From: Flavobacteriaceae bacterium
GTDB lineage: Bacteria > Bacteroidota > Bacteroidia > Flavobacteriales > Flavobacteriaceae
Assembly: GCA_024638225.1 (NCBI GenBank)
Contig: JAHEKR010000013.1
Location: forward strand, 1 to 46,247
DNA length: 46,247 bases
Reading direction: 5' to 3'
Positions 8,497 through 21,054 of this stretch are shown piece after piece; position 1 is the stretch's first letter; each line of letters opens with the position of its first letter. A program made the position numbers and the translations under genes. The notes under the pieces were generated by a model. It was not told the DNA's origin, did not search any database, and saw only the letters and a program-made list of their open reading frames with translations.

Positions 8497-9533
8497 GTAT
8501 GTTAAAACGTGTTTTGTTGGCAACAATACTCCTTATCACGCTACTATGCGGTGGATTTGTCATCCATTTTTACCGTGTTTTTTTTGCTCCAAACACTGCT
8601 TTTGAAACGCCTTCACAAGAAGTGCTTATTCCAACCGAGAACACCAAGGTGGCTGCTTACGATACAATAACCCAGTATGTCGCGAGTATTGGCCGTTTTA
8701 AGCAGGCTGCTGCTCGAAAAGGATACGCTCCCGCTCCCGGTAGATTTGTTTTTGATTATGGGATGAGCAATAATGAATTGATTAACCGATTGCGTTCCGA
8801 TAACCGCCCTTCTAAAATTACGTTCAATAACCAAAAAACATTGATGCATTTGGCTGGATACATGGCGACAAAAATTGAGGCAGATAGTACATCCATTATG
8901 CAGTCGTTTTTAGACGATGACTTTTTGAAGGAATACGGCTTTACTGCAGAAAATGTATTTTCTATTTGTTTGCCCAACACTTACGAGTTTTTTTGGAATA
9001 CTTCCGCCAAGCAGTTTCGTAACCGTATGCTATTGGAGTTCAATCGCTTCTGGACTGACAAGCGTGAGTCAGCGCGGAAAACTATAGGGCTATCTCGAAC
9101 TGAAGTGATTTCTTTGGCTGCTGTTGTTCAGCGTGAATCGTATCGAAAAGACGAACGACCTGCTGTAGCAAGGGTGTACTTGAACCGGTTGCATAAACGC
9201 ATGCGATTGCAAGCAGATCCAACTGTTATATACGTGCTTCAGCGTAAAGCTAATAATTACGATTTGGACATTAGACGCGTGCTGTATGAAGATTTAAAAA
9301 TTAGGTCGCCATACAATACCTACCGAAATAGGGGAGTACCACCAGGCCCTATCACCATGCCAGACGTAAGCGCTATTGATGCGGTACTTTTCCCAAGCAA
9401 GCACCAGTACTTATATTTTGTTGCCGATCCCGATCGCAGCGGCTATCATCAGTTTGCAAAAACCTTGTCGCAACACAACAAAAATAAAAAGCGCTACACC
9501 ACATGGCTGCGTTCGCGAAATATTTATCGCTAA
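8493..9533 (+). CDS. mltG: Endolytic murein transglycosylase MltG (YceG-like)
   Basis: N-terminal TM, VISLAAVVQRESYRKDERPAVARVYLNRL..MRLQADPTVIY, RSPYNTYRNRGVPPGPITMP, YLYFVADPDRSGYHQFAKTLSQHN. Confidence 0.95.
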   Translation: MSMLKRVLLATILLITLLCGGFVIHFYRVFFAPNTAFETPSQEVLIPTENTKVAAYDTITQYVASIGRFKQAAARKGYAPAPGRFVFDYGMSNNELINRLRSDNRPSKITFNNQKTLMHLAGYMATKIEADSTSIMQSFLDDDFLKEYGFTAENVFSICLPNTYEFFWNTSAKQFRNRMLLEFNRFWTDKRESARKTIGLSRTEVISLAAVVQRESYRKDERPAVARVYLNRLHKRMRLQADPTVIYVLQRKANNYDLDIRRVLYEDLKIRSPYNTYRNRGVPPGPITMPDVSAIDAVLFPSKHQYLYFVADPDRSGYHQFAKTLSQHNKNKKRYTTWLRSRNIYR

Positions 9534-10255
9534 TCTTTTAGGAATAAAAAGACGGCAGGTCGTCGCAAATAATCCTCGTTGCTTTTTTTCCATTGTGCCA
9601 CAGTAGCTGTTTTAATGCTTTCTGTAGGTAAGGTCAGGTCGCAGGCCACACAAAGCCGTGTGTTGGGATGGAGTGTTCGTACCAGTTCGTCTAAAAGCGA
9701 ATTGTTTCGATATGGTGTCTCGATGCAAATTTGCGTCTGCTTGTGTTGCGCTGCATTTTTCTCTAATTGTTTGATGTTTTTTCTTCTTTCTATCTTTTCT
9801 ATGGGTAAGTACCCGTGAAATACAAACGACTGTCCATTTAGTCCACTGGCCATCAGGGCCAACAAAATAGATGAAGGGCCAACTAGCGGTACCACACGAA
9901 TTCCGTGTTGGTGCGCTTTGGCCACCAGTTCTGCACCTGGGTCTGCAATTCCTGGGCAGCCCGCATCCGAAATAAGCCCCAAATCATGACCAGTTGTTAG
10001 GGTTTTCATCATCTCCTCCACCTCATAACTTTCTGTAAACTTATTGAGCAAAAACACCTTGATTTTGTCTTGCGGCACACTGGGACATATACGCTTAACA
10101 AAAGCTCTTCCGGCTTTTTCTTTTTCAAAAACAAAATAACGAAGTTGCTCTATGTTTTTTTTAACAGACATAGGGATAACTTCCAAGGGGGCCGTATCGC
10201 CCAACACGTTAGGAATAAGAAAAAGCGTAGCTGTTTGTATGCGCTCCATTAGCAA
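9530..10255 (-). CDS. SAM-dependent tetrapyrrole-methylase-fold methyltransferase (RsmI-like)
   Basis: LGLISDAGCPGIADPGAELVAKAHQHGIRVVPLVGPSSILLALMASGLNGQSFVFHGYLP, ETPYRNNSLLDEL, ACDLTLPTESI. Confidence 0.88.
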   Translation of the reverse strand: MLMERIQTATLFLIPNVLGDTAPLEVIPMSVKKNIEQLRYFVFEKEKAGRAFVKRICPSVPQDKIKVFLLNKFTESYEVEEMMKTLTTGHDLGLISDAGCPGIADPGAELVAKAHQHGIRVVPLVGPSSILLALMASGLNGQSFVFHGYLPIEKIERRKNIKQLEKNAAQHKQTQICIETPYRNNSLLDELVRTLHPNTRLCVACDLTLPTESIKTATVAQWKKSNEDYLRRPAVFLFLKD

Positions 10256-10701
10256 TTATGTTCAATCCATTTACTGCATGAATGATACAACAATGTATAG
10301 ACAAAAGCAAAGCCGTCTTCTTCTCCGTAATAGGGATCAGGAACTTCTTCCGGTGAAACAGCAGTTACTTCATTTAACAGTGCAATTTTATTGCGCTGTT
10401 CTTTAGTGGTACACAAAGCCATAGCATCGTTTAGGTTTTGCCTATCCATAACAAGGATATGATCAAAATCGACAATATCTTGGGTGGTGAGTTGTCTTGC
10501 TTGCTGTTGGCTGATATCGATGCCGTTTTGTGCAGCAACTTCAATAGTTCGTGGATCAGGTGCTGCTCCTGCATAATAATTTGCTGTTCCTGCAGAGTCA
10601 ATTTCGAATGCTTTTCCTTTAGTTAGTTGCCGCATGATGCCCTCTGCAAGTGGCGAGCGGCAAATGTTGCCCAAGCAAACCATGAGCACTTTGGTGGACA
10701 T
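10249..10701 (-). CDS. Low-molecular-weight protein-tyrosine-phosphatase
   Basis: MVCLGNICRSPLAEGI (CxxxxxR-S loop) and VPDPYYGEEDGF. Confidence 0.95.
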   Translation of the reverse strand: MSTKVLMVCLGNICRSPLAEGIMRQLTKGKAFEIDSAGTANYYAGAAPDPRTIEVAAQNGIDISQQQARQLTTQDIVDFDHILVMDRQNLNDAMALCTTKEQRNKIALLNEVTAVSPEEVPDPYYGEEDGFAFVYTLLYHSCSKWIEHNC

Positions 10702-10706
10702 GATGT

Positions 10707-12134
10707 TTAGTTGGCTAATTTTTTAGTAAGGTCTTCCACATATTTGCGGAACTGCTTGTCAGTAAAGGCTAAGTTGTCTACTGTTTTGCATGCGTGCAAC
10801 ACTGTTGCATGGTCACGGTGACCTATTTTTGCTCCGATGCTGGCTAAGGATGCTTTGGTCATTTTCTTGGCAAAAAACATGGCAAGCTGTCTGGCTTGAA
10901 CTATATGTCTTTTTCTTGTTTTGGACTGAAGTGTGGTTACGTCCATTTGGAAGTATTCGGAAACTACCTTTTGGATGTAGTCTATGGATACTTCGCGCTT
11001 AGTATTGCGTACAAACTTATCAACTACTTGTTTGGCAAGGTCAAGGGTGACCTCTTTGCGGTTAAAGGATGCTTGAGCGATGAGGGAGATAATAGCTCCT
11101 TCTAATTCACGAACATTAGTTTTGACTGACTTGGCAACAAAATCAATAATCTTTTCAGGAAGCTCTACACCATCGCGGTAAAGTTTGTTTTTGAGAATAG
11201 AAACACGGGTTTCGTAGTCTGGACGCTGTAGCTCAGCAGAAAGTCCCCATTTGAATCGAGATAGCAGTCGCTGCTCAATATCTTGCATATCAACAGGTGC
11301 TTTGTCTGAAGTGAGTATAACCTGCTTGCCGTTTTGATGTAGGTGATTAAAGATATGAAAGAAGACATCTTGAGTGCCTGACTTTCCAGAAAAGAACTGC
11401 ACATCATCTATAATCAGTACATCAATGATTTGATAAAAATGAATAAAATCATTTCGGGTGTTCTTTTTTACTGCTTCAATATATTGCTGCGTAAATTTTT
11501 CAGCAGAAATATAGAGTACAGTTTTGTCTGGGTATTTGCTTTTGATGTCTACTCCTATAGCATGTGCTAGGTGAGTTTTCCCAAGACCTACACCACCAAA
11601 AATGAGCAATGGATTGAATGATGTCCCTCCAGGTTTGTTAGCAACAGCTATTCCGGCTGAGCGTGCAAGTCGATTGGCATCACCTTCCAGGAAATTTTCA
11701 AAATTGTAGGTAGGATTTAGCTGAGATTCTATTTTTAAATTGCGTATTCCTGGGATGATGAACGGATTTTTCAGTTCGTTGGATTGACTGCGCAATGGCG
11801 CTTCAACGTCTTGCACTTTAATCTTTCCTTTATTTTGACTCGGAATTTTTTCGGTAAACGCTTGTTTGTTGCCAAATGTGTTTTCCATGCGAATAACGTA
11901 AACAAGCCGGGCATTAGGCCCTAACTCTTTGGTAAGAGCAACCTTGAGTATCTTAATGTAGTGTTCTTCAAGCCACTCGTAGAAAAATTTACTCGGGACT
12001 TCAACGCTCAGTGCATCAGCGTTAAGTTTGATGGGTTTTATTGGTGTAAACCATGTCTTAAACGCCTGGTTGTGTATGTTGTCCTGCACAAATTTCAGGC
12101 AATTTTCCCAGACATTTTGAGCAGTTTGCTCCAT
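10707..12134 (-). CDS. dnaA: Chromosomal replication initiator DnaA
   Basis: NPLLIFGGVGLGKTHLAHAIG (Walker A), VLIIDDVQFF (Walker B), GHRDHATVLHACKTV (domain IV signature). Confidence 0.98.
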   Translation of the reverse strand: MEQTAQNVWENCLKFVQDNIHNQAFKTWFTPIKPIKLNADALSVEVPSKFFYEWLEEHYIKILKVALTKELGPNARLVYVIRMENTFGNKQAFTEKIPSQNKGKIKVQDVEAPLRSQSNELKNPFIIPGIRNLKIESQLNPTYNFENFLEGDANRLARSAGIAVANKPGGTSFNPLLIFGGVGLGKTHLAHAIGVDIKSKYPDKTVLYISAEKFTQQYIEAVKKNTRNDFIHFYQIIDVLIIDDVQFFSGKSGTQDVFFHIFNHLHQNGKQVILTSDKAPVDMQDIEQRLLSRFKWGLSAELQRPDYETRVSILKNKLYRDGVELPEKIIDFVAKSVKTNVRELEGAIISLIAQASFNRKEVTLDLAKQVVDKFVRNTKREVSIDYIQKVVSEYFQMDVTTLQSKTRKRHIVQARQLAMFFAKKMTKASLASIGAKIGHRDHATVLHACKTVDNLAFTDKQFRKYVEDLTKKLAN

Positions 12135-12340
12135 TTTATTTATTGGTTTAGTGTTTATTTGTGCACTTGGATAATTGTTTTGGGGGAGCTTATTACCGTT
12201 AGCAAATGCATGACAAATATGCGTGTAATTTTTTTTTAAAAAAAGTTTATTTGGTATTGAATTTTTAGAAAGTTTTGTGCATATTATAGCTCGTATAGGA
12301 TGTGCATATTTGAAATTTATTTCCTACAAATTGTACGAAA

Positions 12341-12733
12341 ATGACTACAAAACGATTTAAAGTTCATTACCATCAGGTCGATCAAATGGGTTTGATGCAT
12401 CACGCACAATATCTTTATATTTTGGAACAAGCCCGCATCGATTGGTTACATTGCAAGGACATAAGCTACGCAGTTATGGAAAAATCAGGAATATTATTGC
12501 CTGTTGCTGAACTTTCTATCAAGTATAAACGGCCATTGCATTTTGAGGATACTTTTTTTGTTCATTCTTTTTTAGACAAAATGGAACGTTTTTTTGTTAC
12601 TTTTTCCTATGTCATTGAAGATGAGCAACAAAATGTTATCGCTCGTGCAAAAACGCGTTTAGTTTTTGTTTCTGCACAAACGCGTAAAGCAATTAGTTGT
12701 CCAGAGCATTTACAGAAGGTGTTTTCGCCCTAA
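12341..12733 (+). CDS. Acyl-CoA thioesterase, hotdog fold (YbgC-like)
   Basis: KVHYHQVDQMGLMHHAQYLYILEQARIDWL, typical 4HBT motif. Confidence 0.9.
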   Translation: MTTKRFKVHYHQVDQMGLMHHAQYLYILEQARIDWLHCKDISYAVMEKSGILLPVAELSIKYKRPLHFEDTFFVHSFLDKMERFFVTFSYVIEDEQQNVIARAKTRLVFVSAQTRKAISCPEHLQKVFSP

Positions 12734-13754
12734 TTGTTTGTAAAGTATCTCCTACAATTGTTTTTTCTACTTCTTTGCCCGCTGGTTTATCAGGCGCTTT
12801 AACTCCTTTTTTGATTGCTTTTTGTCCTCGAACGATGCGGCACTCGTTCCAAAATTGATGCGCCAAAAACTCTTCTAGGGTTTTCGCTCCACCTTCCACC
12901 AATATGGATTGTATCCCCATTTTGTATGCATTGTTTAGTAATCCTTCCAGAAAAGCGTTTTTATCTACTTTTTTCCAATGTACGTTGTTTATTTTTTTAT
13001 CTACTTCCGTGTTGTAAATTACGGTTGTCGCTGCGTCATCTTTAATATGTGCAGTTTCCGCTATTTTGTTTTCTGGGTCAATAACAATGCGCGTTGGATT
13101 TTTTCCTGGCCAGTGACGCGTTGTCAAACGCGGATTATCTTGCTGTACGGTTTTTCTTCCTACCAAAATAGCGTGCTCTTCTGCTCGCCATTGATGCGCC
13201 AGTTGCCTACTATATTTGTTGCTAATCCAATATATGGTCCCTTTTTTTTGCTGCTCAGGTGCTATAAACCCATCTGCCGATTCTGCCCATTTGAGTATAA
13301 CATAAGGTCTTTTGTTGTTATGAAACCAGTAAAAGCGTTTATTAAGTTCCAGACAAGCTTCTCTCTGTACCCCTAAAATAACATCTATTCCTGCTTGCTG
13401 CATAGCTTTAATTCCTTTTCCAGCTACTTTTGGATTTGGGTCTACGCTACCCACAACAACTTTTTTCAGTCCTTTTTGAATAACCAGATCACAACATGGC
13501 GGTGTTTTTCCGTAATGTGCACAAGGTTCAAGATTTACATAAAGTGTGGCTTCTTTGGCTTGTTCTTTGGAAATAGTACGTAGCGCATAAACCTCTGCAT
13601 GAGGTGTGCCCGCTTTGCGATGCCACCCTTCACCAACAATTTTATTGTTCACCACAACCACAGCACCAACCATAGGATTTGGGTAGGTGTTCCCCAGTCC
13701 CTTTTTAGCTAGGCTTATGCATCGGTTCATAAATGGGATATGTTTGCTATCCAA
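12693..13754 (-). CDS. ribD: Bifunctional riboflavin biosynthesis deaminase/reductase
   Basis: TYPNPMVGAVVV, GTPHAEVYAL, YVNLEPCAHYGKTPPC, VGSVDPNPKVAGKG, LKWAESADGFIA; start may be 13730. Confidence 0.96.
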   Translation of the reverse strand: MDSKHIPFMNRCISLAKKGLGNTYPNPMVGAVVVVNNKIVGEGWHRKAGTPHAEVYALRTISKEQAKEATLYVNLEPCAHYGKTPPCCDLVIQKGLKKVVVGSVDPNPKVAGKGIKAMQQAGIDVILGVQREACLELNKRFYWFHNNKRPYVILKWAESADGFIAPEQQKKGTIYWISNKYSRQLAHQWRAEEHAILVGRKTVQQDNPRLTTRHWPGKNPTRIVIDPENKIAETAHIKDDAATTVIYNTEVDKKINNVHWKKVDKNAFLEGLLNNAYKMGIQSILVEGGAKTLEEFLAHQFWNECRIVRGQKAIKKGVKAPDKPAGKEVEKTIVGDTLQTIRAKTPSVNALDN

Positions 13755-13790
13755 TGGTTGTGTATTTTAGCAAAAATATCAAATATACCT

Positions 13791-14278
13791 ATGCAAAAGG
13801 AATATCATATTCGACCTGTTCAACTTCAGGACAATAAACCCCTAGCGCATGTATTGCGTGAAGTTTTGGTGGAGTTTGGTGTACCCAAAGTAGGAACAGC
13901 TTATGCCGATCCTGAATTGGACGATATGTTCCACACCTACACAAAAAAAAGGCATAGTTACTGGGTAGTGCATAAAGATAACTCCGTTTTGGGTGGTGCG
14001 GGTATTGCACCGCTTCGGGATGGTCCAGCGAATATTTGTGAATTACAAAAGATGTATTTTGCTCCAGAAGCGCGTCATGTAGGAATGGGCAAACGTATGC
14101 TTTTACAATTACTTAAAATTGCAATAGAATTTGGCTTTGAGTTATGTTATCTTGAAACCATGCCCAATATGCATGCAGCCCAAAGATTATATACTGCTGC
14201 TGGATTTGGATATGTAGATGCGCCAATCGGCAATACAGGTCATTACTCGTGTCCTGTTTGGATGACAAAATCGCTGGT

Positions 14279-14282
<4 letters not shown>
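13791..14282 (+). CDS. GNAT-family N-acetyltransferase
   Basis: CELQKMYFAPEARHVGMGKRMLLQLLKIAIEFGFELCYLETMPNMHAAQRLYTAAGF; start inferred at 13791 within ORF 13740-14282. Confidence 0.88.
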
Positions 14283-17118
<2,836 letters not shown>

Positions 17119-17166
17119 TAATTTGTTTGAAATACAACAAAGTGTTTGTTTTTTATAATATTAATG

Positions 17167-17195
17167 AAAAGCAAGCCGCCGACCTGCTTTTAAAA
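17167..17195 (+). terminator. Candidate intrinsic terminator after ligA
   Basis: AAAAGCA (17167-17173) ... TGCTTTT (17185-17191), 7-bp stem with terminal T-run. Confidence 0.5.
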
Positions 17196-17212
17196 TGCTA
17201 TTTTTGTGCAAG

Positions 17213-17725
17213 ATGAAATTTTTCGCCAAACGTGCGGTAGCACAACAGCTAAATGCCTTAAAAGAGCGTACGGCCTTTAAGCCGAAGCATGTTCGTCGTT
17301 TGCTTATGATTCATGAAATAGATTTAGATATCACTGAGGCTCAATACCAAGAAATGCTTCATTTTTTTTCGGATGAATACACATTTGTTGAGCGGGTCAA
17401 TTACTCACCAAACAAAAAGTTTTTAGAAGGTCTAGCCAAGCCCCATTTGCATGCTCAAAGTTTGGATTGGCGAGGGCGCATGCAGGCTGATGATTTGCGT
17501 TATGCCTTGGAGCAAGAGTATGACCTGGTTATTCACTTTGTATCCCAAATAACCCTTCCGTTAAATTACTTTTCTGCCCGCTTAAATGCCCGTTTTCGGA
17601 TAGGTACTTCATTAATCGATGAGCGACTAAGTGATCTGGTATTACCTCCAAAGGTAGACTTCGGTTCTTTCCTTGCTGATTTAAAGAATTTTTACATCAA
17701 AATAAAACCCAATGAAACCAAATAA
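17213..17725 (+). CDS. Hypothetical protein between ligA and dapA (possibly DUF6913-like)
   Basis: Intact ORF; start at 17213 (MKFFAKRAVAQQL) preferred over 17195 because TATTTTTG at 17199-17206 lies between the two. Confidence 0.7.
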   Translation: MKFFAKRAVAQQLNALKERTAFKPKHVRRLLMIHEIDLDITEAQYQEMLHFFSDEYTFVERVNYSPNKKFLEGLAKPHLHAQSLDWRGRMQADDLRYALEQEYDLVIHFVSQITLPLNYFSARLNARFRIGTSLIDERLSDLVLPPKVDFGSFLADLKNFYIKIKPNETK

Positions 17726-18596
17726 ACTGAGCGGTACAGGTGTCGCAGTCATTACGCCATTCACAGCAGTTGGGGAAGTAGATCACGCTGCTTTACGTGC
17801 CATCATCCATTTTTTGGTTGATAGTGGGATTGATTTTTTGGTCGCTCTTGGTACCACAGGTGAATCGGTAACACTTACTGAAGCTGAAAAAAAAGCCGTT
17901 TTTGCCACATTTGTCGCAACCGTTAATGGAAAAGTCCCTTTGGTTATGGGACTTGGTGGAAACAATACACAAGCTCTAGTTTCTGAGTTTTCTACGATTG
18001 ACACCCGTGGATTTGACGCAATTTTATCCGTAACTCCCTATTACAATAGACCATCACAGGAAGGCTTGTTTCGCCACTATATGGCTTTGGATGCCGTTAG
18101 TCCGCTTCCGCTTATTATGTACAACGTTCCTGGGCGTACTGGCGTTAACATGACCGCTGCCACAACACTTCGTATTGCAGCAGCAGCAGTAAATATTATC
18201 GGAGTAAAAGACGCCAGTGGAGATTTAGTGCAAGGAAAGCAAATAATCACAGCTTGCCCAAAAGACTTTTTGGTTTTATCGGGAGACGACGAAACGGCTA
18301 TTCAACTGACTTTGTTGGGAGGCGCAGGAGTTATTTCGGTTGCTGCTGGTGGATTTCCTAAAACCTTTAGCGAGGGAATCAATGCGGCAAGAATAAAAGA
18401 CGAACAATCAGCAAATCGCATTAATGCTCAATTACTGCCTGCCATTGAGTTACTCTTTCAAGAAGGCAATCCTTCAGGTATCAAAGCAGTTTCTAAGCAG
18501 ATTGGACTCTGTTCGGATGAGGTACGCTTACCTTTAGTAAAGGCTAGTGATGAGTTGTACGCCGAATTAAAGCCGTTTGTAGAAAAATTGCCCTAA
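17712..18596 (+). CDS. dapA: 4-hydroxy-tetrahydrodipicolinate synthase
   Basis: GTGVAVITPF, LGTTGESVTLTEAEK, SVTPYYNRPSQEGLFRHY, IMYNVPGRTGVNM, IIGVKDASGD. Confidence 0.97.
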   Translation: MKPNKLSGTGVAVITPFTAVGEVDHAALRAIIHFLVDSGIDFLVALGTTGESVTLTEAEKKAVFATFVATVNGKVPLVMGLGGNNTQALVSEFSTIDTRGFDAILSVTPYYNRPSQEGLFRHYMALDAVSPLPLIMYNVPGRTGVNMTAATTLRIAAAAVNIIGVKDASGDLVQGKQIITACPKDFLVLSGDDETAIQLTLLGGAGVISVAAGGFPKTFSEGINAARIKDEQSANRINAQLLPAIELLFQEGNPSGIKAVSKQIGLCSDEVRLPLVKASDELYAELKPFVEKLP

Positions 18597-18698
18597 AGAA
18601 GTTTCTTTAGCTACATTATTTTTGTTCCATCAGGATAACGAAATTTGAAGCGAAACCTAAACGTTTGTATGTGCTATGTTTTAGTTAAGTTTGCATTC

Positions 18699-19499
18699 AT
18701 GAAATTACATAACTACTTTACTGTTTTATTTTTTTGCTTAGCTCTAGGTTGTAGTGATTTTCAAAAGGCATTAAAAAAGGATGATGTTGCCACAAAAAAT
18801 GAAATGGCTTCAACTCTTTATGAGAACGGAAATTATCGAAAAGCGGCTCAATTGTTTGCTCAACTTAAAGAATTATATCGTGGAAAACCACAAGCCGAAC
18901 GCATCGTTTTTTTCTACGCCAACTCACTATTGGAAACAAAAAATTACATTTTGGCGGGTTATGAATTTGAGACTTTTATAAAAGCATACCCGAAAAGTCA
19001 GAAGGTTGATGAAGCTTATTTTTTGATGGCCTATGCACAGTACAAGCTTTCACCAAACTACAGTCTAGATCAGAAAGATACCTTTCTTGCCCTTGACAAA
19101 GTCCAAGAGTTTATCAATCGTTATCCAAACAGTGAGCGTATGGCTCAGGCAAATGATATGGCACAAGAATTACGTCTTAAAACCGAAAAAAAGGGTTTCG
19201 AGGTTGCCAAACAATACAATACGATACGCGATTACAAGGCTTCCATTAAATCCTTGGATAACTTTATAGCAGATAATCCCGGCACATCTTATCGTGAAGC
19301 CGCGCTTTTTGTTCAGCTTTCTGCTGCCACGACTTTGGCAGTTAATAGTGTTGATTATAAAAAAGAAAATAGACTACAAGACGCAAAATCTAAGTTTGAT
19401 AACTTCAAGCGCTTGTACCCTGAATCTTCTCATATGGAAGAAGCGGTTGAATTGTTAGAAGATATTGAGCAAGAAATACGTACTTTTGCATCCAATTAA
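18699..19499 (+). CDS. bamD: Outer membrane assembly lipoprotein BamD
   Basis: Lipoprotein signal MKLHNYFTVLFFCLALGCSDFQKALKKDD, TPR-like repeats, synteny with rpoZ-coaBC; start inferred within ORF 18645-19499. Confidence 0.88.
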   Translation: MKLHNYFTVLFFCLALGCSDFQKALKKDDVATKNEMASTLYENGNYRKAAQLFAQLKELYRGKPQAERIVFFYANSLLETKNYILAGYEFETFIKAYPKSQKVDEAYFLMAYAQYKLSPNYSLDQKDTFLALDKVQEFINRYPNSERMAQANDMAQELRLKTEKKGFEVAKQYNTIRDYKASIKSLDNFIADNPGTSYREAALFVQLSAATTLAVNSVDYKKENRLQDAKSKFDNFKRLYPESSHMEEAVELLEDIEQEIRTFASN

Positions 19500-19507
19500 T
19501 TAGAAAG

Positions 19508-19837
19508 ATGGATTTAAAACGCACACAAGCAGCCGATACAACAAAAACGTATAATCGTAATGAACTTGATGTAACTACGGGTAATATTTACGAAACCATA
19601 TCCATTTTGGCAAAGCGTGCCATTCAGATAAACGAGGATATCAAATCTGAATTATTTGAAAAGTTAGAAGAGTTTGCTACGCCAACCGAAAACTTAGAAG
19701 AGATTTTTGAAAATAAAGAACAGATCGAAGTTTCTAAGTTCTACGAAAAACTTCCTAAGCCCCATGCGATTGCTATTGAGCAGTGGTTACAGGAAAAAAT
19801 TTACTACCGTCACACGGATACCGACTCAGGAGAATAG
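19508..19837 (+). CDS. rpoZ: DNA-directed RNA polymerase omega subunit
   Basis: Small ORF TGNIYETISILAKRAIQINEDIKSEL..., located between bamD and coaBC. Confidence 0.85.
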   Translation: MDLKRTQAADTTKTYNRNELDVTTGNIYETISILAKRAIQINEDIKSELFEKLEEFATPTENLEEIFENKEQIEVSKFYEKLPKPHAIAIEQWLQEKIYYRHTDTDSGE

Positions 19838-19839
19838 TC

Positions 19840-21054
19840 ATGTCTGTGCTTCACGACAAGCAAATTTTATTAGGCGTATCGGGAAGTATAGCCGCATATA
19901 AAGTACCCTTTATCGTACGATTGCTTGTTAAAAAAGGCGCTGCTGTTCAGGTATTAATGACCGAAGCCGCAAAAGCTTTTGTATCACCACTTACACTTTC
20001 TACCCTTTCGAATAGAGAAGTACTGACTTCGTTTACCCAAGAAGATAGCGATGGTGCCCTGTGGAACAATCATGTGGAATTAGGCTTGTGGGCAGATGCC
20101 ATGTTGGTAGCTCCAGCCTCTGCCAATACGCTATCAAAAATGGCTCAAGCTACGGCTGATAATTTGTTGATCGCCTCTTATCTATCTGCCAAATGCCCTG
20201 TGTTTTTTGCGCCTGCAATGGATTTGGATATGCACAAGCATCCCGCCAACAAGCAAAATATAGATACACTTGTACAAAACGGAAACCACTTAATTCCAGC
20301 TACTTCTGGAGCATTGGCTAGTGGATTAGAAGGAGAAGGCAGAATGGAAGAACCGGAACAAATTGTATCCCTGTTGGAATCCTATTTTTTGGAAAAATCC
20401 CCTTTGTCTGGTAAAAAAATTATGATTACGGCTGGTCCAACATACGAACCTATAGACCCCGTTCGTTTTATAGGAAATCACTCCTCTGGAAAAATGGGCT
20501 ATGCTCTTGCCAATAAAGCCGCATCGTTAGGCGCTTCTGTAACGTTAATTAGTGGGCCAACCACTGGAAATTCGCTACACCCAAACGTAAATTGCATCCA
20601 GGTTACGACCGCTGATGAAATGTTGCAGGCTTGCTTAAAGGAATTCAGTGAAACTGATGCGGTCATAATGTCTGCTGCTGTGGCCGATTTTAGACCCATC
20701 AAGACGACAAACCAAAAAATTAAAAAGAAAGCAGGTCTAGATGCATTAGACCTTGAGCCGACAACAGATATTCTAGCTACATTGGGTAAGGCAAAAAAAG
20801 GACAGCTCCTTATTGGATTTGCTCTTGAATCACAAGATGCAATGAAACATGCTACTTTAAAGTTAAAGCAAAAAAACTTAGATGCTGTTGTCGTTAACTC
20901 TCTTGCTGATAAGGGAGCTGGTTTTGGTCATGATACCAACAAGATTAGTTTCTTGGCTGCCGACAAAAAACCTGTTTACTATCCACTTAAATCGAAAGAT
21001 GAGGTAGCTTCTGATATACTAAACCACCTAAATGAAATGTTTCATGCGAATTAA
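19840..21054 (+). CDS. coaBC: Bifunctional phosphopantothenoylcysteine decarboxylase / phosphopantothenate-cysteine ligase
   Basis: ILLGVSGSIAAYK, MLVAPASANTLSKMA, PAMDLDMHKHPA, ITAGPTYEPIDPVRFIGNHSSGKMG. Confidence 0.97.
   Translation: MSVLHDKQILLGVSGSIAAYKVPFIVRLLVKKGAAVQVLMTEAAKAFVSPLTLSTLSNREVLTSFTQEDSDGALWNNHVELGLWADAMLVAPASANTLSKMAQATADNLLIASYLSAKCPVFFAPAMDLDMHKHPANKQNIDTLVQNGNHLIPATSGALASGLEGEGRMEEPEQIVSLLESYFLEKSPLSGKKIMITAGPTYEPIDPVRFIGNHSSGKMGYALANKAASLGASVTLISGPTTGNSLHPNVNCIQVTTADEMLQACLKEFSETDAVIMSAAVADFRPIKTTNQKIKKKAGLDALDLEPTTDILATLGKAKKGQLLIGFALESQDAMKHATLKLKQKNLDAVVVNSLADKGAGFGHDTNKISFLAADKKPVYYPLKSKDEVASDILNHLNEMFHAN

Noticed and set aside
12135-12340. Possible oriC in the AT-rich region upstream of dnaA
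   Set aside because: Only one partial DnaA-box-like site (TTATCCAAG on the - strand near 12167-12175) is visible; no cluster of TTATCCACA boxes. Not supportable.
12978-13376. 132-aa + strand ORF antisense to ribD
   Set aside because: Antisense to confident ribD; Phe/Cys/Tyr-rich sequence typical of spurious reverse-frame ORFs.
18593-18610. CTAAAGAA-GT-TTCTTTAG palindrome at the dapA stop as an intrinsic terminator
   Set aside because: Near-zero loop and AT-rich stem, with no immediate T-run; too weak to call a terminator.
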